This document shows positions 1 through 5,672 of a stretch of 8,483 nt of DNA, one piece after another. Numbering within the stretch: position 1 is the stretch's first letter; every line of letters begins with the position of its first letter. The position numbers and the translations under genes are program-made. Origin of the DNA: Candidatus Poribacteria bacterium (GTDB lineage Bacteria > Poribacteria > WGA-4E > WGA-3G); NCBI GenBank assembly GCA_009845505.1, contig VXZL01000127.1, positions 1-8,483 of the forward strand. Direction: 5' to 3'. A model generated the notes under the pieces. That model did not search any database. It saw only the letters and a program-made list of their open reading frames with translations, and was not told the origin of the DNA.

Positions 1-801
1 GTATTAGGACGACTGCGAACAGAATTAAGTAAAGACAAACCGCTGCTCGCTGTCGGTGCGGGGACGGGTATCACGGCAAAATTCGCTGAACAGGGTGGGG
101 CAGATCTGATTGTAATTTACAACTCAGGTCGCTACCGGATGTCTGGGTTCGGCTCTTGCGCGGGACTTTTGGCTTATGGCGATGCCAACGCCATCGTTAT
201 GGAGATGGGTGAGCGTGAAGTGCTACCCGTTGTCAAAGAGACCCCTGTTATCGCTGGTGTCAACGGGACAGACCCGACGCGCCGGATGAGTAACTTCCTC
301 AAACAGGTTCGCGATGTCGGCTTTGATGGTGTCAATAACTTCCCGACCGTTGGCGTAATTGATGGTACTTTCCGGGTAACACTTGAAGAGACAGGAATGG
401 GGTTCTACAAAGAGGTCGAGACGATCGGCATTGCACATGAAATGGATCTGTTCACTATCGTCTATGTTTTCAATCCTGAAGAGTCTGAAAATATGGCGAA
501 AGTCGGCGCGGATGTTATTATTGCACACATGGGCACGACGATAGGCGGAACGATCGGTGCGGAAACAGCCTTCACGCTTGAAGACGCGGCGGTTCGAGTG
601 CAAGAAATCTGCGACGCTGCACAAACGGTGAACCCGGATGTCATCTGTCTTGCACATGGCGGTCCCATCTCAAAGGCACCCGAAGCGGCGTTTATCAATG
701 AGAAGACGGATGCTGTCGGTTTCGTCGGTGCTTCGAGTATTGAACGGTTCGCGTGTGAAGAGAGTATCCCGCGTGTCACGGCTTCCTTTAAAGAGCAATA
801 A
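1..801 (+). CDS. PEP hydrolase-like TIM-barrel protein (5'-truncated by the window edge)
   Basis: The frame is open from base 1, so the true start lies upstream; 266 codons are visible and family members have roughly 275-280 residues, so probably only a few N-terminal residues are missing. The internal ATG at 139 is not the start because conserved sequence precedes it. Seen: VGAGTG (residues 18-23), AEQGGADLIVIYNSGRYRM (29-47), GDANAIV, VLPVV, GVNGTDP, NFPTVGVIDG, LEETGMG, AHMGTT, LAHGGPI and GFVGASSIER. These match, in order, the PEP_hydrolase/TIM-barrel signal transduction family (PF09370), which also occurs fused or adjacent to Tm-1-like (UPF0261) proteins. It is a predicted soluble cytoplasmic (beta/alpha)8 enzyme; the exact reaction is poorly established, so the PEP hydrolase label is a family name rather than a proven activity. 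It ends 26 bases before purL, so co-transcription is likely. Confidence 0.88.
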   Translation, partial: VLGRLRTELSKDKPLLAVGAGTGITAKFAEQGGADLIVIYNSGRYRMSGFGSCAGLLAYGDANAIVMEMGEREVLPVVKETPVIAGVNGTDPTRRMSNFLKQVRDVGFDGVNNFPTVGVIDGTFRVTLEETGMGFYKEVETIGIAHEMDLFTIVYVFNPEESENMAKVGADVIIAHMGTTIGGTIGAETAFTLEDAAVRVQEICDAAQTVNPDVICLAHGGPISKAPEAAFINEKTDAVGFVGASSIERFACEESIPRVTASFKEQ

Positions 802-817
802 AAATTGATAAAATAGT

Positions 818-821
818 GGAG
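818..821 (+). promoter_or_regulatory. Shine-Dalgarno site that sets the purL start
   Basis: GGAG lies 6 bases before the ATG at 828. A GTG at 816 in the same frame would give four more residues, but the GGAG would then fall inside the coding sequence and nothing SD-like precedes that GTG. The ATG at 828 is therefore the preferred start. Confidence 0.7.
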
Positions 822-827
822 AAAGTG

Positions 828-3224
828 ATGTCCAGTACGGTCAAAGAAGTAGAGATCCTAAATGCTGATGATACGGAACTCATGCGTATCAGTCGAGAAG
901 GCACGCTGTCCTTAAATCTGAACGAGATGCACGCGATTCAGACGCATTTCGCTGGGTTAGGACGCAACCCAACCGATGTCGAAATCGAGACGATCGCGCA
1001 AACTTGGTCGGAACACTGCGTCCACAAAACCTTCAAAAGCATCATCGACTACGCTGAAGCGGGCAAGGAGCCAGAGCGAATCGACGGTTTGTTTCCGACT
1101 TTTATTCAACGTGCGACAGAGGAGATAGCAAAGCCGTGGTGCGTCTCTGTCTTTTCAGATAACGCCGGTATCATCGAATTCGACGATACTTACAATCTCG
1201 TTTTCAAGGTAGAAACACACAACCACCCTTCAGCGATTGAACCTTACGGCGGCGCAGGGACAGGTATCGGCGGCGTGATTCGGGATTCGCTCGGCACTGG
1301 ACTCGGCGCGAAGCCTATTCTGAACACGGATGTCTTCTGCTTCGGGATGCCGGATACACCCTATGCCCAACTTCCGAAAGGCACACTCCACCCAAAGCGT
1401 GTATTCAACGGTGTCGTTGCTGGCGTACGAGATTATGGCAACCGGATGGGCATCCCGACTGCAAATGGTGCGATTCTATTTGATACCCGTTATACTGCAA
1501 ACCCACTCGTCTTTTGTGGAAACGTCGGTTTAATACCGAGAAATAGGTGTGAGAAATCTGTTGAACCCGGTGATCTCGTCGTCTCTATTGGGGGGCAGAC
1601 GGGCCGGGACGGCATTCACGGTGCTACTTTTTCTTCCGCTGAATTGGATGACACCTCTGAGAACCTCGGCAGTGTGGTGCAGATTGGCAACCCAATTATG
1701 GAAAAGAAGATCGTTGATGCGTTGCTACAGGCGCGTGACAAGAACCTGTATCGCTCCATAACGGATTGCGGTGCAGGCGGCTTTTCCTCTGCAGTCGGTG
1801 AGATGGGGGAACACATAGGGGCGGAAGTGCATCTCGAACGCGTCTCTCTGAAATACGAAGGACTCGCGCCGTGGGAGATTTGGCTCTCGGAAGCACAGGA
1901 ACGCATGGTCATTGCCGTACCTCCTGAAAACTTAGATGAATTGATAGAGATATGTGAGGCAGAATTCGTTGAGGCGACGGTCCTCGGCAGTTTCACAGAT
2001 ACACACAGATTACAAGTCTTTTACGAAGGTAGAATTGTTGCGGATTTAGAGATGGAATTCCTGCACAACGGCTTACCACAACCCATTAAACAGGCGGTCT
2101 GGAATCCACCAAAGCACCCAGAAATGCCGTCGCGAGATACAGAAACCCAAGACTATACAGACGACCTCTGCCAACTCCTCGCGATTCCAAACATAGCGAG
2201 TAAAGAATCTGTTATCCGGCAGTATGACCACGGTGTGCAAGGGGGTATCGTTATTAACCCACTCATTGGCGCGGAAAATGATGGACCGAGTGACGCGTGC
2301 GTCGTCACGCCAGTAATTGGAAGCCGAAAGGGTGTAATCATTGCCAACGGGATTAACCCGAAATATAGCGATGTGGATCCGTATCTCAGCGCGGCGGCGG
2401 CAATCGATGAGGCGTTGCGGAACATCGTCGCTGTCGGTGGAACACTGGAAAAAACGGCACTGTTGGACAATTTTTGTTGGGGCAACCCTGACAAACCCGA
2501 CAGACTTGGAGAGTTGGTCCGGGCAGCAAGAGCATGCTATGACCTTGCAACCGCTTACGGCACGCCTTTCATCTCTGGTAAGGATAGCCTCTACAACGAA
2601 TATAGCGACACAACAACCGGTGAACAACGCGCAATTCCAGCGACGCTGCTTATATCCGCTATTTGTGTGATGCCCGACATCCAGCGCGCCGTCACGATGG
2701 ACGTAAAAGCCCCTGGTAACTATATCTATGTTGTTGGGAACACTTACGCTGAATTGGGCGGATCCCACTACTTTGGTATCCACGGATTCATTGGAAACTA
2801 CGCACCCATCGTCCGTCCAGATGAAGGCAAACTGACGATGGCACGCCTCAGCACTGCAATCGGTAAGGGGTTGGTGCGTTCTTGCCACGACTGTTCTGAA
2901 GGCGGTATCGGTGTCGCAGCGGCGGAGATGGCATTTTCTGGTGGATACGGGATGTCCTTGAACCTGAGTAGCATCCCAACGGGTGAGGAGATTGCCGCTG
3001 ACGACATGCTCCTGTTTTCGGAGTCGAACAGCCGTTTTCTTGTAGAAGTCGAACCGCAACACCAAGAGGCTTACGAAACCCTTATGAAGGACGTACCGAC
3101 AGGCTGCCTCGGCACCGTTACGGACACACCAAACTTTATCATCAACGGAATTGCGGGACACCAAATTGTTGAAACCCCAATTGATACTCTCAAATCCGCA
3201 TGGCAGGCACCGTTGCAGTTTTAA
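828..3224 (+). CDS. purL: Phosphoribosylformylglycinamidine synthase, synthetase subunit PurL
   Basis: This is the ATP-dependent synthetase subunit of FGAM synthase. It converts FGAR to FGAM with ammonia supplied by PurQ, in step 4 of cytoplasmic de novo purine synthesis. The protein is 798 residues from the chosen ATG. Seen: TWSEHC (59-64, with the conserved His), the substrate/Mg loop HNHPSAIEPYGGAGTGIGG (131-149), TDCGAGGFSSAVGEMG (312-327), LSEAQERM (353-360), DNFCWGNP (547-554), GKDSLYNEY (584-592), HDCSEGGIGVAAAEMAFS (687-704) and SES (731-733). The two halves repeat the AIRS-like N and C domains typical of PurL. There is no C-terminal glutaminase domain, so this is the small type that needs PurQ and normally PurS. 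It is somewhat longer than the roughly 740 residues of the Bacillus enzyme. The gene sits between a TIM-barrel gene and purQ on the same strand. Confidence 0.97.
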   Translation: MSSTVKEVEILNADDTELMRISREGTLSLNLNEMHAIQTHFAGLGRNPTDVEIETIAQTWSEHCVHKTFKSIIDYAEAGKEPERIDGLFPTFIQRATEEIAKPWCVSVFSDNAGIIEFDDTYNLVFKVETHNHPSAIEPYGGAGTGIGGVIRDSLGTGLGAKPILNTDVFCFGMPDTPYAQLPKGTLHPKRVFNGVVAGVRDYGNRMGIPTANGAILFDTRYTANPLVFCGNVGLIPRNRCEKSVEPGDLVVSIGGQTGRDGIHGATFSSAELDDTSENLGSVVQIGNPIMEKKIVDALLQARDKNLYRSITDCGAGGFSSAVGEMGEHIGAEVHLERVSLKYEGLAPWEIWLSEAQERMVIAVPPENLDELIEICEAEFVEATVLGSFTDTHRLQVFYEGRIVADLEMEFLHNGLPQPIKQAVWNPPKHPEMPSRDTETQDYTDDLCQLLAIPNIASKESVIRQYDHGVQGGIVINPLIGAENDGPSDACVVTPVIGSRKGVIIANGINPKYSDVDPYLSAAAAIDEALRNIVAVGGTLEKTALLDNFCWGNPDKPDRLGELVRAARACYDLATAYGTPFISGKDSLYNEYSDTTTGEQRAIPATLLISAICVMPDIQRAVTMDVKAPGNYIYVVGNTYAELGGSHYFGIHGFIGNYAPIVRPDEGKLTMARLSTAIGKGLVRSCHDCSEGGIGVAAAEMAFSGGYGMSLNLSSIPTGEEIAADDMLLFSESNSRFLVEVEPQHQEAYETLMKDVPTGCLGTVTDTPNFIINGIAGHQIVETPIDTLKSAWQAPLQF

Positions 3225-3286
3225 GTCTTACGCGATAGGCGGTCTCACTTGAAACCGATCTCACACCTCTAACCAAACATCAGAGA

Positions 3287-3310
3287 AACCTATTAGGTCA
3301 ACCTATAAGG
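3287..3310 (+). repeat. Near-perfect 11-base direct repeat before purQ
   Basis: AACCTATTAGG (3287-3297) and AACCTATAAGG (3300-3310) differ at one base and lie 13 bases apart, start to start. The first copy sits in a small palindrome, ACCTA-T-TAGGT (3288-3298). The second runs into the purQ Shine-Dalgarno sequence. This may be a regulatory site or chance; nothing else is recognisable in the 100-base purL-purQ gap. Confidence 0.4.
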
Positions 3311-3312
3311 AG
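3306..3312 (+). promoter_or_regulatory. Shine-Dalgarno site of purQ
   Basis: TAAGGAG is a strong match to the anti-SD, but it lies 12 bases from the ATG at 3325, longer than the usual 5-9. An in-frame TAG at 3319-3321 excludes any earlier start, so the ATG is secure despite the spacing. Confidence 0.7.
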
Positions 3313-3324
3313 ATCTCATAGTTA

Positions 3325-4128
3325 ATGCAGAAACCCAAAGTCCTCATCTTACGAACTGCTGGGACGAACTGCGATGTAGAAACGGATGCAGCGTTCCAAC
3401 TCGCCGGTGCAGAGACGGCGTTAATACACATCCAAAACCTTATATCTGGAAAAATCGACTTAGCCGACTATCAAATCCTTGCCATTCCGGGTGGTTTCTC
3501 CTACGGCGATGACATTTCAGCCGGTATTCTCTTGGCAGTCGAGATGAAACATAAACTTGCAGATGCTTTGAACAAGTTTGTTGCTGATGACAAACTGATA
3601 CTCGGTATATGCAACGGATTCCAAGTGCTGGTGCGAACAGGGCTGTTGCCTGGGATAAGTTCCTCGGAAAACGGCGCGTCAGAAATGACACAGCGCGCGA
3701 CATTGGCAATGAATACTTCGGCAAAATTCGAGTGTCGCTGGGTAGACTTGACAACACAAGAGAGTCCATGTGTCTTTACAAAAAGCATCAAAGCGGGGAT
3801 CTATCTCCCCGTTGCACACGCTGAAGGACGGTTCACCGCTCCGTCAGATGTGCTGAAAGAGTTAGAATCAAACAAGCAAGTTGTGTTCCGGTATGCCAAA
3901 AGTAGATACCCCGACAACCCAAACGGCTCTGACGCTGATATTGCCGGTATCTGCGACCCAACAGGTAGAATCTTCGGATTAATGCCCCACCCAGAACGGT
4001 TTCTGATGAAGTGGAATCACCCTCGCTGGACGCGACTCGCCGAGAGAGAAAGAACGAGTTCCGAAGAAGGCGATGGACTCGCTATCTTCAAAAACGCCGT
4101 TCATTACGTCACATCGCATGCCAAATAA
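3325..4128 (+). CDS. purQ: Phosphoribosylformylglycinamidine synthase, glutaminase subunit PurQ
   Basis: This class I glutamine amidotransferase hydrolyses glutamine and passes ammonia to PurL. The protein has 267 residues. Seen: KVLILRTAGTNCDVET at the N-terminus (5-20), PGGFSYGDD (55-63), the nucleophile elbow GICNGFQ with Cys96, the HAEGRF segment (165-170), and PHPE with His222 and Glu224 completing the catalytic triad. The AKFECRW segment (133-139) is typical of the GATase_5 form (PF13507) that is also found as the C-terminal domain of large PurL. At 267 residues it is longer than the roughly 227-residue Bacillus PurQ. It lies directly downstream of purL with a 100-base gap, and no purS fits in that gap. 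An operon with purL is likely. Confidence 0.96.
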   Translation: MQKPKVLILRTAGTNCDVETDAAFQLAGAETALIHIQNLISGKIDLADYQILAIPGGFSYGDDISAGILLAVEMKHKLADALNKFVADDKLILGICNGFQVLVRTGLLPGISSSENGASEMTQRATLAMNTSAKFECRWVDLTTQESPCVFTKSIKAGIYLPVAHAEGRFTAPSDVLKELESNKQVVFRYAKSRYPDNPNGSDADIAGICDPTGRIFGLMPHPERFLMKWNHPRWTRLAERERTSSEEGDGLAIFKNAVHYVTSHAK

Positions 4129-4552
4129 ATTATACCGCCGTTTACTCCCCTTCTATATGAAATTGCCAGTTTTCTGGGCATTCATCGTACTTTCAGTGTT
4201 GGGGCAGCTGCTTTGGGTGGTTGCTATCTCATACGACGTACGTATCGATCTCCGTTGGTCGAGCGTCGGCTACGGCTTGGGTGTCGGTTTAGGATTTATG
4301 CAGGGTAAGTGGACATCTCGGTTATGGGATCAATCCTATATAAAGGTTTTAAAGCGGCAGATAACCTTCTGGGAAGCAAAAGGGGCTAAACTCTTAACTT
4401 TCTACACCTGCTTTGCCCTCGGTTTACCGATTCTCTGTCCCTTCCTCATCCGTTCACTTGACACGTTAGCAGGCATTCAATCTTATGTCTTCGGCTTTAT
4501 TGGTGCGATGAACGTGGCACTGCTGCTGTGGGTGCGGCGGATGCCCAAGTGA
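4118..4552 (+). CDS. Small hypothetical multi-pass membrane protein
   Basis: I do not recognise a family. From the ATG at 4118 the protein has 144 residues, with hydrophobic stretches at about 17-38, 47-62 (Gly-rich, weaker), 91-111 and 119-139. This suggests three or four transmembrane helices. Basic ends (KLYRR near the N-terminus, VRRMPK at the C-terminus) would favour cytoplasmic termini. A hydrophilic loop at about 63-90 contains WTSRLWDQ and KVLKRQ. The start overlaps the purQ stop by 11 bases, suggesting translational coupling, but no convincing SD is present. In-frame alternatives are ATG 4073 (a 56-base overlap with purQ) and ATG 4157. It lies last in the apparent pur unit; any link to purine metabolism is unproven. 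Confidence 0.6.
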   Translation: MPNKLYRRLLPFYMKLPVFWAFIVLSVLGQLLWVVAISYDVRIDLRWSSVGYGLGVGLGFMQGKWTSRLWDQSYIKVLKRQITFWEAKGAKLLTFYTCFALGLPILCPFLIRSLDTLAGIQSYVFGFIGAMNVALLLWVRRMPK

Positions 4553-4570
4553 ATTGGTTGGCACCGGTTC

Positions 4571-4593
4571 CATTTGCAAAATCGTTCCAAATG
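4571..4593. repeat. Inverted repeat overlapping a promoter (possible operator)
   Basis: CATTTG (4571-4576) and CAAATG (4588-4593) form a perfect 6-base inverted repeat with an 11-base spacer, lying over the -35 and spacer of the promoter for the next gene. That gene has a ribbon-helix-helix-like N-terminus, a fold that often binds such sites at its own promoter. The operator role is inference; arms this short can arise by chance. Confidence 0.35.
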
Positions 4594-4602
4594 TGGTAAA
4601 CT
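4574..4602 (+). promoter_or_regulatory. Sigma70-type promoter for the RHH-like/HNH unit
   Basis: TTGCAA (4574-4579), a 17-base spacer, then TAAACT (4597-4602) preceded by TGG, an extended -10. It sits 45 bases upstream of the ATG at 4647, just after the membrane-protein stop codon. It fits the start of a new transcription unit. Confidence 0.6.
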
Positions 4603-4634
4603 CTATACAAATCAGCAGACTTAGAAAGACTCTT

Positions 4635-4639
4635 GGAGG
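4635..4639 (+). promoter_or_regulatory. Shine-Dalgarno site that sets the start at 4647
   Basis: GGAGG lies 7 bases before the ATG at 4647. The frame is open further upstream to a TTG at 4554, but the promoter and this SD both point to 4647. Confidence 0.8.
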
Positions 4640-4646
4640 GTTTAAC

Positions 4647-5165
4647 ATGCGTCCGCTAACAATTTCATTGCCAGACTATCTCTACGAAAAATTGACACAA
4701 CAAGCCCAAGCATTTGAAACTTCTCTGGAAGAATTAGTGTTGTTCCAACTCAAGCGTGACGAAGCACGAGATGCTGCGTCAGCGTTCCTAAGGAAGCGTG
4801 CTGGTAGATGCTTAACAGTAAGAGAACCTGTTTTTAAGGAAACAGTCCCACCTCTTTGGGTAGTTCCTATCTTCACTAACGTCGCGCCGCCTGTAGAGGT
4901 TGGAGAGATAATCGTTGATGCTGACACCGGGGAAGTTTTAAGTACACAGCAAGATGTGGTTAAAATGATGAAGAAGGGGCACGTTAGCTTTGGATTTGAG
5001 TCATTTGCTATAGAGAAACAAGAACGCTTGGCGGAACTCTTGGCATTAAATAATGAAAGGACGTTAGAATCGAACGAAAAACAAGAAATGGAAACACTTC
5101 TTGCTGAAGAACAAAAACTTCAAATCCGAAATCTCGAAACTTTGGAGAAACGGCTTTTATCATAG
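4647..5165 (+). CDS. Hypothetical protein with ribbon-helix-helix-like N-terminus and coiled-coil C-terminus
   Basis: Protein of 172 residues; the full-length family is not recognised. Residues 3-37 (PLTISLPDYLYEKL, then a helix ending EELVLFQLKRD) have the strand-helix-helix pattern of RHH/CopG-like DNA-binding or antitoxin domains. The middle (about 70-98) is predicted beta: WVVPIFTN, then VGEIIVDADTGEVL, the last part resembling the DxxTGEV turn of PepSY-like modules. Residues 122-172 are a charged, Glu/Lys/Leu-rich helix, probably a coiled coil. Only 13 bases separate its stop from the HNH gene, so the two are very likely co-transcribed from the promoter at 4574-4602. It may be a partner or antitoxin-like regulator of the HNH protein; that is inferred from position only. 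Confidence 0.75.
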   Translation: MRPLTISLPDYLYEKLTQQAQAFETSLEELVLFQLKRDEARDAASAFLRKRAGRCLTVREPVFKETVPPLWVVPIFTNVAPPVEVGEIIVDADTGEVLSTQQDVVKMMKKGHVSFGFESFAIEKQERLAELLALNNERTLESNEKQEMETLLAEEQKLQIRNLETLEKRLLS

Positions 5166-5178
5166 CGAGGCATGATAT

Positions 5179-5586
5179 ATGCGTGTAAGTGATCCGTTGC
5201 GTGGTGTTGTAGCAAATCGCGCAAATGAGATGTGTGAGTACTGTCAGTATCCAGAGACAGTATCTTCCGCCCCGCTGGAGGTAGACCACATTGTGCCACA
5301 ATCTGCAAAAGGACCAACACAACCCGAAAATTTAGCACTCGCCTGTTCACACTGTAACAGATACAAATCTAAACACCAAATAGGCACTGATCCGCTCACA
5401 AAAATAGATGTTAGACTTTTTAATCCTCGTACCGATAACTGGAGAGTTAATTTCGTTTTAAATCGGAAAACTGGTGAGATCGAAGGGCAAACACCCATAG
5501 GTCGAGCAACAGTTGTCGTTCTTTTGATGAATACCGAACATCGGATCCAAATGAGGCGGAGACTAATAAACCTTCAAGTTTTATGA
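5179..5586 (+). CDS. HNH endonuclease
   Basis: A 135-residue stand-alone HNH (beta-beta-alpha-metal) nuclease. Seen: the structural zinc pairs C19-x2-C22 and C56-x2-C59, the catalytic VDHIVPQS with Asp36 and His37, the central PENLALAC with Asn51, and CNRYKSKH after the second Cys pair with Asn60 and Lys63. All the expected HNH positions are present, so it should be active. The C-terminal part (80-135), FNPRTDNW...RKTGEIEGQTPIGRAT...NTEHRIQMRR, is typical of small bacterial HNH proteins. CGAGG at 5166-5170 is a fair SD, 8 bases before the ATG. The gene follows the RHH-like gene by 13 bases and is followed by a terminator. Its target and role are unknown; DNA cleavage is the family activity. 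Confidence 0.9.
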   Translation: MRVSDPLRGVVANRANEMCEYCQYPETVSSAPLEVDHIVPQSAKGPTQPENLALACSHCNRYKSKHQIGTDPLTKIDVRLFNPRTDNWRVNFVLNRKTGEIEGQTPIGRATVVVLLMNTEHRIQMRRRLINLQVL

Positions 5587-5624
5587 AGATTTCAAAGACA
5601 ATGTCAACTTACCGTCGATTTTTG

Positions 5625-5652
5625 AAAAACCTCCAACCCTTAGGAGGTTTTT
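5625..5652 (+). terminator. Rho-independent terminator after the HNH gene
   Basis: AAAAACCTCC (5625-5634) pairs perfectly with GGAGGTTTTT (5643-5652) around an 8-base loop: a 5-bp G/C-rich stem flanked by A and T tracts. It lies 38 bases after the HNH stop. The A-tract/T-tract symmetry means it could work in both directions. It ends only 20 bases before the next ATG. Confidence 0.8.
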
Positions 5653-5672
5653 GCCTTTAACCCAAAAAAAGT

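Noticed and set aside
223..779. Antisense open frames under the TIM-barrel gene
   Set aside because: They overlap conserved family motifs on the + strand and have no start signals or recognisable domains.
2073..3164. Long 363-codon open frame on the - strand inside purL
   Set aside because: It lies wholly antisense to an intact, highly conserved purL, and its translation (Cys/Arg-rich, no recognisable motif) looks like a codon-bias shadow.
4554..4646. Upstream TTG start for the RHH-like gene
   Set aside because: The added residues cover a promoter and a strong SD for ATG 4647, and do not extend the RHH pattern.
5567..5609. Antisense promoter (TTGACA on the - strand at about 5604-5609)
   Set aside because: The matching -10 at 17 bases is only ATAAAA and no - strand gene follows; chance match.
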